Assembly: GCA_030068075.1 (NCBI GenBank)
Contig: CM057826.1
Location: 76,357,312 to 76,421,311 of the forward strand
From: Paguma larvata
Taxonomy: Eukaryota; Chordata; Mammalia; Carnivora; Viverridae
Length of the DNA stretch: 64,000 nt
Direction: 5' to 3'
Within the stretch, counting starts at the first letter, position 1; each line of letters opens with the position of its first letter. The translations under genes and the position numbers were made by a program. This document shows positions 1 to 11,539 of this stretch, one piece after another. The notes beneath the pieces were generated by a model, which had not been told where the DNA came from, did no database searches, and saw only the letters and a list, made by a program, of their open reading frames with translations.

Positions 1-287
1 TCCACCTGATGTATCTATAGACTCACCAAAGAGCGAATTCATGTTGGTTTGGTTACACCTTCAATACCAGGTTCTCTATTTGATTACTCTGCTTTATCAT
101 TCATTTGTCTTCTCAGGAAGAGGGAGTGCTCTTCTAATGCTGACTCCCAACCTCTGTAACTCACTTCTGAGGCACCATGAAAGGGGCCATAAATAAATTA
201 TGATTTGGAAGCAAGATCTAGACCTGCCCTCATCTTTTCTTTTCTAACATCTTCTACTTCTGCTTTGGTGTACTTTCTCCTATGGTT
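1..287. other. No recognisable feature
   Basis: I see no gene and no repeat family that I can name in this leading stretch. It is ordinary AT-rich mammalian sequence running up to a TTCC microsatellite. Confidence 0.5.
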
Positions 288-482
288 GATCCATCCTTCC
301 TTCCTTCCTTCCTCCCTTCCCTCCTGCCCTCTCCCTTCCTCCCTCCCTCCCTCCTGCCCTCCTTCCTTCCTGCCCTCCCTCCTTCCTTCCTTCCTTCCTT
401 CCTTCCTTCCTTCCTTCCTTCCTTCCTTCCTTCTTTCTCTCCCTTCTTCCTCCCTCCCTTCCTTCCTTCCTTCCTTCCTTTC
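288..482. repeat. (TTCC)n microsatellite, imperfect
   Basis: The stretch is almost pure pyrimidine on the + strand. A clean TTCC core lies near 380-434 and a second clean run near 469-481, with CCCT and CCTG interruptions elsewhere. It directly abuts the A-rich end of a minus-strand SINE, so it probably grew from the SINE's tail. Long serine/proline/leucine-rich or lysine/glutamate/glycine-rich reading frames cross it on both strands; these are products of the repeat and not genes. Confidence 0.95.
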
Positions 483-614
483 TTTCAGGAGAATGTTTAC
501 CAGATTCCACACCTGGCATGGAGCCCAATGTGGGGCTCAATCTCACAATCCATGAGATCATGACCTGAGCCAAAATCAAGAGTCAGGTGATCAACTGACT
601 CCCAGGCACCCCTC
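483..614 (-). mobile_element. tRNA-derived carnivore SINE (CanSINE), older copy
   Basis: On the minus strand it reads from the GGGGTGCCTGGGAG-type start at 614 through the tRNA-related head (ATGATCTCATGG... box B region) to the GGCATGGAGCC body. It lacks the long felid-type second body and runs into a TTCC tail. Divergence suggests an older carnivore subfamily. Confidence 0.85.
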
Positions 615-699
615 ATATGTTTGATTCTTAAGACACATACAAGCAAACAAAACCAACCAAAGAAATATTTGTTAGATCCTCAACTTCCTGTTCATTTAC

Positions 700-1076
700 T
701 TCTCTTTTTACCCTTCCTGTATTCAGGTTTCTTGTCAACAAATCTTTAAAACTGAGCAAAAGAGTTAAAACTCAACAACAAGAAAATAAGCAAGCCATTT
801 AAAAAATAAGCAAAAGATATCACCAGAGAAAATATACAGTTGGCAAATAGGAATATGGAAAGAAGATCAACAACATTTCTCATTAAAGAGTTGTAAAATC
901 AAACAAGAAAAATACACCAGTATACCCTATTAGAAAGTAAAATCCAAAAAAGTGACCATACCAAAAGCTGTCAAGGATGCAGAATAACAGGAACTTTCAT
1001 TTATTGCTGGTGGGAATGCAGAATGGTACAGTCTCTTTGGGAGATAGTTTGGCAATTTCTTACAAAGCTGAACATA
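700..1076 (+). mobile_element. Old LINE-1 (L1M-type), ORF2 end, part A
   Basis: This is decayed sequence of the L1 ORF2 C-terminal region, for example AAAAAATAAGCAAAAGAT near 800 and GGTGGGAATGCAGAATGG near 1010. It stops at AAAGCTGAACATAG and resumes at about 2047 with TATTACTATACACTCCAGCA, which is the expected next part of the same L1. It is therefore the left piece of an interrupted element. There is no intact reading frame. Confidence 0.7.
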
Positions 1077-2046
1077 GCAACTCTATAGCAAAGAAAACAA
1101 AAAATCTGATTGAAACATGGGCAAAGGATCCTTTTCCAAAGAAGACATTTGGATAATCAAACAGGTACATGAAAAGGTGCTCAACATCACTAAATATCAG
1201 GGAAATGCAAACCAAAACCACAGAGATATCACCTCACACCTGTTAGAATGGCAAGAATCAAAAAGACAAGAAATAACAAATGCCATTTAAGAATATGGAA
1301 AAAAGGGAACCCTTTGTGCACTGGTGGTGAGAATGTAAATTGGTGCAGCCACTTTGGAAAACAGTATTGGGACTTCTTCAAAAAATGAAAAATGGAACTA
1401 CCATATGATCAAGTAATTGTTTCAAAAAAAATGAAAACATTAACTTGAAAAAATATATGCACCCTCATATTCATCATTTACCAGAGCAAAGATAGGGAAG
1501 CAACAACTTAGTATCCATTGATGGATAAAGAAAATGTGAAACACACACACAATGGACTATTATTCAGCCACAAGAAAGAAGGAAATCTTGCCATTTGTGA
1601 TGATATGGATGGACCTTTAGGGCATTATGCTAAGTGAAATAAGTCAGACAAAGAAAGACAAATACCATATGACTTCACAAATATGTAAATTCACACCCCC
1701 CCTAAAAAAATGACTGCATAGATACAGAGGACAGATCAGTGGTCACCAGAGACAGGGATGGGGTTGGGTAAAATGGGTGAAAGGAGTTAAAATGCAAATG
1801 TTCACCTATAAAATAAATAATATGGTGATATACAACATGGTGACTACAGATAATAATATTATATTATATATTTAAATCTTGTTAACAGAGTAGATCCTAA
1901 AATTTGTAAGTATATATAGTGATGGATGTTAACTAGGCTTATTGTGGTGATCATTTCACAATAAATACAGATATTATTATGTTGTAGACCTGAAAAAAAT
2001 ATAATGCTCTATGTCAATTATAACTAAATAATAATTTTTAAAAAGT
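1077..2046 (+). mobile_element. Younger LINE-1 3' fragment nested in an older L1
   Basis: It begins in the ORF2 region (GAAACATGGGCAAAGGATCC near 1112) and passes AAATGCAAACCAAAACCACA near 1205. It continues through ACAATGGACTATTATTCAGCC near 1550 and TGCTAAGTGAAATAAGTCAG near 1629 into a 3' UTR, ending in an A-rich tail at about 2040. It repeats the same ORF2 interval as the older L1 around it. The short repeat GAACATAG / GAAACATAG at its edges may be its target-site duplication. It is 5' truncated and not coding. Confidence 0.75.
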
Positions 2047-3205
2047 GAAACATAGTATTACTATACACTCCAGCAATTACATTCCTATGTATGTTTTACA
2101 TAACTGATTTGAAAACATATCGATACAAAAATGTGCACACAAATGTTCATATCAGTTTAATTCTTAATTACCAAAACCTGTAAGCAATCAAGATGTTTTT
2201 CAATAAATGAGTGTAAGAAAAACTCTGGTCCATATATACAATAAGTGGTTATTGAATGATTAAAAAGAAAAGAAGATCTAAAAAGCCATTGAAAAGTTAT
2301 GAGTGAATCTTAAATGTGTATTGCTATTTGAAAGAAGCCAGTCTGAAAAGGCTACGTACTTCATGATTTTATTTATGTGACAACATGGAAAAGACAAAAC
2401 TATAGAAATGATAATCATATCAGTGATTGCCAGAAGCTTAAGTGGGTGAGGAGTATTAACTAGGTGAAACTACCATGTATGAAACTGTAATGGTGAATAC
2501 AAGATACTAAGCATTTGTTAAATATAACTGAACTATTTAGCATAAAAAGTGAAACTTAATATACACAAATTTTTTTGAAAAATCATTTAAGGAGTCACGT
2601 TGTTCTGGAATAGAATGCAGTTTGTGACAAAAGAAACTAACTGTATTACAAATGTGTGAAAAAACTTCACTAAAGGGGGAGTGGGTAAAGGTGTTAACCT
2701 AAGTAGCTTTGGAAATGAGTGGAGCCAGGTTTCCCATTGTTAGAATGGTAGGATGTAGACAAGCACAGGGAGAAGTCTAGTCCATATGGTAATGGATTAG
2801 ATTCTGAGATGACAGCATGAACTAGTATTTGATTTATTACAGGTATAGATGGCTACACAAAGAAATATTTTATAATATGTGTACCAACACAGGTTAGTAT
2901 ACGTATATATGTATCCTTGCTCTGTCAGCTGAGAGGGCTTAAAAGCAATGATACCTCATTCACAATGGTAGACCTAGCCCCAAATCTTGCTTTTTAATAC
3001 CATTCTCCAATAAGGAACAAGGTATCCAGTGAAGTGGTATTGCATTATAACCAAAGCATAAAATAAATATTCATGATTATATACTCATCTAAACAAATGA
3101 TTAACAAATAAATAAATGGGGAAGAATAGACAAATTGCCAATACAGAATTCCAAATAAATTATATAGATACTCCACACTCAGGAGGTAGAGCATAACTTC
3201 CCCTC
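2047..3205 (+). mobile_element. Old LINE-1 (L1M-type), ORF2 end and 3' UTR, part B
   Basis: It carries on the older L1. The ORF2 tail is recognisable (CAATAAATGAGTGTAAGAAAA region, GTGATTGCCAGAAGCTTAAG). The long L1M 3' UTR follows, with motifs such as AAGCAATGATACCTCATTCAC near 2944 and CTCAGGAGGTAGAGCATAAC near 3179. A SINE interrupts it after 3205. Confidence 0.65.
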
Positions 3206-3429
3206 TTTTAAAAAATTTTTTTAAAAGTTTATTTATTTATTTTTGAGAGAAAGAGACAAAGAGAGCAAGCAGGGAAGGGGCATAGAGAAAGGGAGAGGAG
3301 AATCCCAAGCAGGCTCTTCACTGTCAGCACAGAGCCTGATGTGGGGCTCAAACTCACAAACTGTGAGATCATGACCTGAGCTGAAACAAAGAGGCAGACG
3401 CTTAACCAACTGAGCCACCCAGGCGCCCT
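3206..3429 (-). mobile_element. CanSINE inserted in old L1 3' UTR
   Basis: A minus-strand SINE runs from a poly-T/TTTATTTATTTTTGAGAG tail to the GGCGCC head at about 3428. It is flanked by near-identical copies of CATAACTTCCCCTC (3192-3205 and 3430-3444), a clear target-site duplication. Joining the flanks restores continuous L1 sequence. Confidence 0.93.
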
Positions 3430-3444
3430 CATAACTTTCCCCTC

Positions 3445-4046
3445 CTTAAGTGTGGACTGTACAAAGTGACTTCCTACCCAGAAATATAGTATGGAAAAGG
3501 GAGGAAAGAGTAGCTTTACGGTGGAGAAACCTGACAAACACTACTTCACCCAGGTGATCGGGGTCCATATGGACAGAAGACACGTGTGAGTATGTTACAT
3601 TGATAACATATACCTGAATAGGATTTGATGAAAATGGCACTTTACCTTCATGATCTTCTTCCACAAAACACATAATCTCAGTCTAATCATGAGAAAAATA
3701 TACTACAAATCCCAACCTAGGACTTTTCAAAACAAAGACATTAAAAACAAGGAAAGTCTTAAAAACCATCAAACCAAGAGGTACCTAAGGAGACATTGTA
3801 ATTTAATAAAAGATGCACCCTGAATACCATCCCAAACAGAAAAAGAAAAAAGTAAATATGAATAAATTATGTACCTTGTTTAATAATAACATATCAATGT
3901 AGACTCACTTAATGTAACAAATGTACCACACTGTGTAAAATGTTAATAGTAAGGGAAACTAGATAAACGTAAGTATGTGAAAATTCTCTGTAGTAATTTC
4001 ACAAATTTTCTATAAATCTATAACTGTTCTAAAATAAAAATATAAT
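3445..4046 (+). mobile_element. Old LINE-1 3' UTR, part C and 3' end
   Basis: The L1M 3' UTR continues after the SINE: GTGGAGAAACCTGACAAACAC near 3521, AATGTACCACACTGTGTAAAA near 3920 and TAAATCTATAACTGTTCTAAAATAAA near 4012. It ends in an A-rich tail at about 4046. The order matches parts A and B, so all three are one ancient insertion on the + strand. Confidence 0.75.
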
Positions 4047-4149
4047 TAAAAATCAATTAGTTAACTTCAGGGGATAAAAAGGAAACAATTCATTATCTTG
4101 ACAACCCGTGAATTAATGTAAAGAATCATGCATTTACCCTGTCATTTAT

Positions 4150-4830
4150 AAATGAATTGTACCCTGAGTAATTTGGGTGGCTTTTCATGTGTCAACTTGA
4201 CTAGGCTGAACCACATTTCCAAGGTATCCCTTCATGCATGTTTCCGGCGAGGGTGGACATAAGACAGAACCCAAGGCCCATTCTGCCTTGTTGTGACCCA
4301 AAGCACACTAAAAAGGTAATGCCAGTCTGCTTCAGGTTAGATTGCTTGAGAATGTAGTCCAAAACAAGTGATAAACTCATCTTTCACTAAATATTAGCAT
4401 GAGACTGATATATAACAAACTATTATCATCACAGAAACTTGAAAAAAAAATTTTGAAGATAGAGGAAGCAAGACAGAAGTCACAGTTATGTAAACTAACC
4501 TAGTAAGTGATATCCATCATTTTTGCTATATTCTGTTCCTTACAAGAGAGCCACTGGGTCCAGCCCAGACTCAAAAAGAAGGGTTTACACAAAGGCATGA
4601 ACAGCAGGAGATGGAGATCATTGGGAGTCTTTTTAGAAGCTGCCTACCAAACTTTGCCCTCTGACTCCCACTGAGTCTCATCCCTCCCACATGCAAAACA
4701 CACTCATCCCTTCCTAGAGTCCATCACATTCTCATCACATCACAAAATCAGTTCAACATCCAGAATCTCATTATCAAATTCAAGTACATGTGGACGAAGC
4801 TCCTCGGGTACAGTCACTAATTATTTTCCT
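4150..4830. repeat. Degenerate dispersed repeat, family unresolved
   Basis: The phrases TGTGTCAACTTGACTAGGCTG near 4190 and GCCACTGGGTCCAGCC near 4550 look like pieces of common mammalian medium-reiterated repeats (ERV/LTR-type). I cannot assign a family or exact ends. No open frame of interest is present. Confidence 0.35.
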
Positions 4831-4944
4831 TTTTGAAATTTAAAGATGATTAATTTCCAAATCTAAAAGTTGAAAATAAATCATTAACTTCAAGGTAAAC
4901 CCCCCACTTTCTGTCATTAGCAAATCTTGCATCACCTATCATTC

Positions 4945-4954
4945 ATATATATTC

Positions 4955-4986
<32 letters not shown>

Positions 4987-5016
4987 TATGTATATATGTA
5001 TAATATATACATATGT
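4945..5016. repeat. (TA)n / TATG-rich microsatellite
   Basis: Alternating AT with ACAC and TATG interruptions, for example a pure run near 4957-4976. Confidence 0.85.
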
Positions 5017-5299
5017 AGTGAATGTATAAGAAGTGCTAAAGAGGAGTAGGATAGCTTAGTTAACAAATAATCACCAGGTTCATTGATTAATTTTGACAAA
5101 CATCTTTATTAAATGTTCATTTGCATCCAAAAGACTGACAAAAAAAATTGGGTTAGCTGGTAGATTAGAACTCAGATGCTTGATTAATCTAATTTTTCTG
5201 TCATATTTTGGTGTATAAAGGTAGTATTTGTGACAATTTTCAATTAATATTAAGGAATTTAAAAACAAATGTATAATGCTCCCCAAAGAAGTTGAAACT

Positions 5300-5780
5300 C
5301 ATTAATTCACAAATGACAGAAGTTCATCTGAAACTAGTGTAAATATAAATGCAACCAGGAATTTATTAGTTCATGCGACTGGGAATTTAAGAGTGGATCT
5401 GAATTCAGATGTAATGGGACCTCAAAGAACACTATCAGAGCCTCCAGCCGTCCTCTCTCTTTGGATCTCAGAACTACTTCTCTGAGAGTGTTAGCAAACT
5501 CTCTTCTCTAGGCACATACCAACCCAGCGAATGGCCACAAGCAAAGGGAGATCTCTGCCTTTTGATAGTTAAAATATAAAATTCCAAGAGGCCTCTGACT
5601 GGCCCATCTTGGCCACTATCTGCTGCTGGGCATATCCTTGCGTAAGAAGTAGTTGTACTGTCATCACAAACTCACCAGAATGGGAATAGAGGAGGGCCAG
5701 TACCCTAAAGAAAAGCAGGTGATTACCGTGGTTACCAGAAAAGGGAGGACAGACTGAAAAAATGGTTTCACTATAATGTG
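5300..5780. repeat. Probable ancient dispersed repeat, unassigned
   Basis: The stretch combines AATTTATTAGTTCATGCGACTGG near 5360, a CT-rich middle and GGCCCATCTTGGCCACTATC near 5598. This layout recalls an old mammalian interspersed repeat, but I cannot name it. It ends where a SINE begins at about 5789. Confidence 0.3.
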
Positions 5781-5788
5781 TAAATTTA

Positions 5789-5973
5789 TTTTTTTTAAGT
5801 TTTTATTTATTTTGAGAAGGGAGAAGTGCAGAAAGAGAGAGAGAGTCCCAAGGAGGCTCCGCGCTGTCAGTGTGGAGCCAGATGTGGGGCTTAAAGCCAC
5901 AAACTGTGAGATCATGACTTGAGCCGAAATAAAGAGTCAGATGCTTAACCAACTGAGCCACCAAAGTGTTCCT
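5789..5973 (-). mobile_element. CanSINE, minus strand
   Basis: The tail TTTTTTTTAAGTTTTTATTTATTTTGAGA is at the left and the degraded head (CTGAGCCACCAAAGTGTTCC) at the right. The body CTCCGCGCTGTCAGTGTGGAGCC marks an older SINEC subfamily. No clean target duplication is seen. Confidence 0.88.
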
Positions 5974-6255
5974 ATAAAGTCTAATTTTAAACCTAAATGA
6001 GTTTCAAATTATTAAATTATTATTATATGAGTTATCTAGCTGTACCTAAAATGTACAAACAATATCTGAATTCAGGCCACTATAATGCTTTTGAAAATTA
6101 ATAATCTTTATAGCCATTCTTATTCATTATATATTCCAACTTCCAATACCTTGACATATAATGTTTCAAACTTGACTAGAAAAATATGTGTATTTGTTTT
6201 TTACCTGAATAAAGTGTACATTGGTGTACATTAATGTTAAAATATTTTTAGGTCT

Positions 6256-6362
6256 GGGGCACCTGGCTGGCTCAGTCAGAGGAGCATGCAACTCTTGATC
6301 TCAAGGTCATGAGTTTAAGCCCCACGTTGGGTGTAGAGATTTTTAAAATAAATTATTTAAGT
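6256..6362 (+). mobile_element. Short CanSINE (tRNA head plus short tail)
   Basis: The copy starts GGGGCACCTGGCTGGCTCAG and ends soon after GCCCCACGTTGGGTGTAGAGAT, followed by an AAATAA tail. The long felid body and CT stretch are absent. This is the short form common to many carnivores and is probably older than the felid-type copies. Confidence 0.88.
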
Positions 6363-6785
6363 AGAAAAAAACAGTTTTTAGATATAACTCAAATTTAAAA
6401 GTTCTTCAATATAATTTTTCCAATAAAAACACAGTATGTGCGAACATAGAACGTTCTAAAAAATAATCTTTCTCCAATAAGAAGTTGATACTATGGACAT
6501 GTTGCTGACAAGTTATTTATTTTGAATTATATTTTCAACTTTTTTGTTTTAAAATTATACACAGATATGAAAGAAGAGAAAGAAATGAATAACAGTTTAA
6601 GGTAAACTCACTTATAACTACTGCCCAGATCATAAAATAGAATTTTGCAAGCCACTCAGAAGCCCCTCCATGTAACCATCACCATAACAAGTCCCTCTTC
6701 CTCCCAAATTCAACCACTATACTGACATTTGTAACAACTACTTTCTTCTGTTGCACTGTAGTTTTATCACTAAGTATTGTTAAAT

Positions 6786-7075
6786 TAATTAAACAAGGAG
6801 ACCATCAGATCAAAATGACCCTGATGTCATGACCTATGAAAGTAGACAAACCAAAATGCCTAAGCCTGTAAATGCCTCACAGTTATGAATTTGAAACCTA
6901 AGGACAACCTCGCAAACAACCAGCTAGGCTTTAACCTACAGCCATTCGATAATTTCCTTACTTTGGTTCTAGTTTTTCTCTGTCTCACACCAGCACCTAT
7001 CGAAGGATTGCTCCTATCCACTTCCACTTTGGCACTACCCAATTGGAATGAATTTTTGATCAAATAAACTCTTAA
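6786..7075 (+). mobile_element. Probable solitary LTR (endogenous retrovirus-like)
   Basis: The block has a purine-rich left part with GACCCTGATGTCATGACC (about 6816-6833) and a pyrimidine-rich middle. An AATAAA polyadenylation signal follows in GATCAAATAAACTC near 7058-7071. Layout and length fit a small ERV LTR. The 60- and 67-codon frames across it are incidental. I cannot name the family and see no clear target duplication. Confidence 0.4.
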
Positions 7076-9330
7076 AATTTTTAATATGTTTCAATTTATC
7101 TTTTAACAGCATGAATCCCTGCACACTATAGTTTATTCTTGGTCCCCTTTTAAAAGTTTTCTGTGTCTTTTAAGTCTCTTTTAAACTATAGGTTCCCCTT
7201 TCCCTCCTTTCTGCACTTAATAATTTATGTTTAAAAACCTGGGGCATTTTATCTATAGAATATCCATGCAGGAAATTTATTTAGAAACTCTGCGATGACA
7301 ATAATTTAAATTAATTAATTAACTACTTAACAACAAGGACAACAGAAAGAATATCCCAGCAGCTTCCCTTAGCGGCTTAGTTCTTTCAAGTCTATTCCTT
7401 CAGGTCCCTCAGTGATTCCATGAGGTTCCTAAGACCCCGAATAAATCCTTTTCTGTTTAAACTAGCTAGAGTGAGTCCAAGTGCCTGTAGCTAAGAACCC
7501 TGATTATAAAATGGGAATAACATTTTTATCACAAAGTTAATTTCACATATTTAATTTTATACATATGTAAAGTCGAATGTAGGATGAAGATAAGAGTTAT
7601 CTGTGAGATAATGCTTATGAAATTTTTATTACGCTAGAAAAAAAACAAATCCATACCATGAGAAATCACGTTTCGGTTTAGTTTCTTAAAGTAATGTAGA
7701 CATTAAGGTGGCAAATATTTCTAAAGGTGTTTATCAGTTATTAGAGCTCCACATAGAAATCTCTGTCAGTAGATTATAATAGGCCAAGACGTGTGTTCAT
7801 GTGGAAGAAAATCTCCATGCAGAGAAACATGTAATGAGATAGGTGGCAAAATTTAGGTTTGTGATATTTCCAACAAAACCCAAATTAGCGATACGATTTG
7901 AAAATAAAATATGATTTAATCTTTAATAAGCATAAACAATGTACTTGATACTCTTCCATATTAGAGGTAATCATTTATCTCTACATTTAGGTTGAAATTC
8001 TCATATAATTTATATAAAACCCAAAACAAAAGACTCAAACTTGGACATCCTTAACAAAAAGCAAAGTCTGTTAAGTGTGAAGTGACTTTAAGTATAACTT
8101 ATTAGATGTAACGTAGGAAAGATCAATCTAGATGCAGAATTATTATTTGAAGACAGAGCCAGGAAACATCATGTAGGATAATTTACAAATATTGACTGCC
8201 ATCATTTTAACCCATTACCTTTACCAACGACCTTATTCTGTAAATACAGAAGAAAAAACTGAGGGAAAAAAATGGATAATAATTTAATAAACTTAACACG
8301 TATTTTCTGTGTTTTCCATTTTACCAGGCAAAGGTCCAGAAGGATAATTACTGTTTTAGTGAAACATATCTTTGGCATCACCCGAGTGGTTGAAAGCTCT
8401 CCAGTAACAGTACCTAATAAAAAGATAAGAAAATAGTGCCAAGATATATACTAAGAATGTATAGGTTGTAATATTATGATGATAGAGATGTTAGCAGAGA
8501 TAATGCTAAAAATCTATATATTACATACATTATAAAGTAATATAAAAAGTGACCGATTCCAAAATACCTAGCTTGAAACAAATCACTCTTTGTATTCCAA
8601 GAATTTCATTATTTAGTCATATTTTACTTAAGGTAAAAATTAATTTACACTCCAACTTAGATTTATAGAGCACTAAAAGATCAGCCAACAGCAGGAACGG
8701 CCAGTGTGTGGCAGGCACAGTGCTATTTGTACCAGCCCTATGTTTATATCAGATATTTCTAACAGATCGGAGCACACTCTTTCCTAAGGACGTGGGCAAA
8801 GATTCAGATTCTTTTTTAACTTCAGTGTTCCAGGTAGCTATTATTAACTGCACCAACACAGGTGATCCTTGAGATAAGACCTATTTGCCCTCGCTGGCCT
8901 GGAGTAAATAGCCAAGAAAATAAGCTTGTATTATTCGGCAAAAGATGAGCAAAAAAACGGCCAGTAAAAAATAATAAGAACGTGCATCTTGATAATTTCT
9001 AAGAATAATGCTTTATAATGGGAAAAGTTATTAACTTAGATTTACAAAATCATTTCTTCAAGTGGTATGATAGTCAAGTTATTTCAATTCTTTTTTTTTC
9101 AAACCATATTATCTAATCTTCTAGACTATATAGAGTGCTTCTAAAAGTAATAGTCCATAAAAAGTAATATATCATAAATAACCTTTACAATGCATATTTC
9201 TGAAGAAAGCACATGTGTGAAACAGACTAACCATAATACATCAAATTTTCATATATAAAAGTATGCTTCTTTCAAAATACAAATTCAACTGAAAATAAGT
9301 TACTGAGCTTCTATCCTTGGCAACAGAACT
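7076..9330. other. Long stretch without gene or clear repeat
   Basis: AT-rich, apparently single-copy sequence with stops in all frames. The tract at 6575-6775, before the LTR, and 7083-7200, after it, faintly resemble old repeats that I cannot name. Confidence 0.4.
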
Positions 9331-9334
9331 GTAG

Positions 9335-9640
9335 AGATTACTGTGTAGTGATTCAGAATATGTGCTCTGGAATCCTAATGCTTAAATTCAAATCCTAGCC
9401 CCATCACTTACTAGCTGTGTGGTCTTCCGGCAAGTAAATTCTCTAAGTCTGTTTCCTCATCTGTAAAATGGGGTAAAAATATTACCTAATCCATTACAAG
9501 TTGCATAGACTAAAGAAACATGATATTGCAACATATACTGTGGCATCTACCTGTAGTAAACACTCGACAGTTTCAGGAATCATTATTGCTGTTATTGTTG
9601 TTGTTGTTATCATATAAAGTTATTATTATACATATACCAA
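9335..9640 (+). mobile_element. MIR element, nearly full length
   Basis: It shows the MIR order: GATTCAGAATATGTGCTCTGG, then AAATCCTAGCCCCATCACTTACTAGCTGTG (core, near 9390-9420), then CCTCATCTGTAAAATGGGG near 9454-9472, ending in a TTG-rich 3' part. MIR is an ancient tRNA-derived mammalian SINE. Confidence 0.9.
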
Positions 9641-9949
9641 TATGTTTCATTTATTATTTTCAACTCCTGCTTCAAGAGTCTGGGAGCACAGAGTAGGAGA
9701 GTACTTGGAGAGTGGGAGATGTGAGGAAGAAATAGAATATGAATCACAGAATAATGCTGATGTAATATATAACAGAATAATATTGAAATATTGACAGAAA
9801 AAATATCAGTTCAACCTTAATTGTTAGAATTCAAAAAAAAAAACTGGTGAAAAAATAAAGTTTTCATTGAGAAGATCAAATTTAAGAAATATCTAGGAAA
9901 AAGCACAAGATTTCAGCAGACAGAAGGATCAGTGCACATGAGGCTAAGG

Positions 9950-10049
9950 CTGGGCTATGGAGCTAGAAGTTCAAATGCTAATGCTGCCCCTTAGAGGCTT
10001 TGCAATCTTAGGCAGATGATTAAAGCCTCTTTAAGTCTCTATATGTAGT
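9950..10049 (+). mobile_element. MIR fragment cut by a SINE insertion
   Basis: CTATGGAGCTAGAAGTTCAAAT followed by a decayed TTAGGCAGATGATTAAAGCCTC resembles the MIR head and core. It stops where a CanSINE begins at 10050. Confidence 0.55.
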
Positions 10050-10402
10050 GGTGCCCAGGTGGCTCAGTCGATTAAGCGTCCAACTTGGTTTCAGCTCAGG
10101 TCATGATCTCAAGGCTTCAAGAGTTTGAACCCCACATCGGGCTCTGTGCTGACAGTGCAGAACCTGCTTCAAATTCTCTTTCTCCCTCTCTCTCCGCCCC
10201 TTCCCCACTCAGGTGGTGCTCTCACACCTCAGGGGTTTAAGCCCTGCTTCTGGCTCTGTGCTGACAGTTTGGAGTTTGGAGTCTGCTTCAGATTCTTTGT
10301 CTCCCTCTCTCTCTCTGTCCCTCCCCAACTCGTGCTCTCTCTGTCTCTCAAAAATAAACATACATTTAAAAAAGAGAGAGAGAGAAAGAGAGAGATGAGC
10401 TG
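10050..10402 (+). mobile_element. CanSINE with internal partial duplication
   Basis: The head GGTGCCCAGGTGGCTCAG at 10050 is followed by one body (CGGGCTCTGTGCTGACAGTG near 10138) and one CT-rich stretch. Then a second box-B-like TTTAAGCCCTGC and a second body (GGCTCTGTGCTGACAGTTTG near 10250) follow, with a second CT stretch and an A/GA-rich tail. About 110 bp of the element is present twice, so it is longer than its neighbours (about 215 bp). Confidence 0.88.
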
Positions 10403-10430
10403 GAGACAGCATTTGTAGTTGTAATCCTTC

Positions 10431-10650
10431 AAAAAAATGTTAATGTTTCTTTATTTTTGAGAGAGAGAGAGGGAGAGACAGAGTGTGAGTGGGGGAAGAG
10501 CAGAAAGAGAGGGAGACACAGAATCAGAACCAGTCTCCAGGCTCTCAGTGGTCAGCACAGAGCCTGACATGGGGCTTGAACCCACGAACTGTGAGATCAT
10601 GACCTGAGCTGAAGTTGAAGGCTCAACTGACCGAGTCATCCAGGCGCCCC
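10431..10650 (-). mobile_element. CanSINE, minus strand, with target duplication
   Basis: Tail AATGTTTCTTTATTTTTGAGAG at left, head CAGGCGCCCC ending at 10650. The flanks GTAGTTGTAATCCTTC (about 10416-10431) and GTAGTAGTAATCCTTT (about 10652-10667) are a diverged target duplication. Confidence 0.92.
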
Positions 10651-10807
10651 CGTAGTAGTAATCCTTTTAGTGCTATTAAACTTTATTAAGTATTCTGAAT
10701 GTATTTTTTCTATTTAGAAAGTATTTCAAGATAAGGAGCAGACCACAGGAATCCTTTACCTCTCTAGCCTAAAACATTAAAAATTTGGTAAAGTGCACTT
10801 TCATTTT

Positions 10808-11217
10808 CTTTTTTTTCAGTTGAGGTATAATTAACATAAAACATTCTAGTATTTTCAGATATACAACATAATGATCTGATATCTATATATATTGAGAAAT
10901 GATCGCCACAATAAGTCTAGTTAACATCCATCAAGATATATAGTTCCAAAAAAATTTTGTGTATATGATAAGGACTTTTAAGATTACTCTCTTAGCAACT
11001 TTCAAATATGCAATATAGTGTTATTAACTATAGCCACTATGCATACATTATACCCTCATGACTTATTTATTTTATAACTGGAATGTCATACTTTTTGATC
11101 CCCTTTATGCATTTCACCCACCTCCCACCCTCCCTCCTCTGGCAGCCACCAATCTGTTCTCTGTATCTATGAGCTTGGTTTTTGTTCTTCTTATTTTGTT
11201 TAAATCCCACATATAGC
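10808..11217 (-). mobile_element. LINE-1 3' UTR fragment, antisense
   Basis: The + strand reads CAGTTGAGGTATAATTAACAT, AATAAGTCTAGTTAACATCC and CAACCACC-like CAGCCACCAATCTGTTCTCT in order. This is the reverse complement of a known L1M/L1MA 3' UTR, with a T-rich start as the inverted tail. Confidence 0.85.
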
Positions 11218-11285
11218 ACTCTGATGGTCTTAAGTGGCCCATAAGCACTTTAAGTGACTTCAAATTTAAAATCAGAACAATACAT

Positions 11286-11500
11286 GGGGTGCCTAGGTGG
11301 GCTCAGTTGGTTGAGCTTCCAACTCTTGATTTCGACTCAGGTCCGTGATCCAAGGGTTGTGGGACCAACCCCATCAGGTTCAGTGCGAGCATGGAGCCTG
11401 CTTGGGATTCCCTCTCCCTCTCTCTATCTCTCTCTGACCCTATGCCTCTCTCCCTTACTTTCTCTCTTTCTCTAAAAAATAAAATAAAATAAAATTTTAA
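11286..11500 (+). mobile_element. CanSINE (older body) with target duplication
   Basis: Starts GGGTGCCTAGGTGGGCTCAG, carries the older body GAGCATGGAGCCTGCTTGGGATT and ends in AAAATAAAATAAAATTTTAAAAA. AAAATCAGAACAATACA before and AAAATCAGAAAAATACA after it form the target duplication. Confidence 0.92.
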
Positions 11501-11539
11501 AAAATCAGAAAAATACAAACTATTTTAAGTATCACAGAA

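Noticed and set aside
198..579. Long Ser/Pro/Leu-rich and Lys/Glu/Gly-rich frames at the start of the window.
   Set aside because: They are produced by the TTCC microsatellite, which is open in several frames on both strands.
6885..7067. 60- and 67-codon frames on opposite strands across 6860-7067 as a possible small peptide gene.
   Set aside because: They lie inside the probable LTR and have no independent support.
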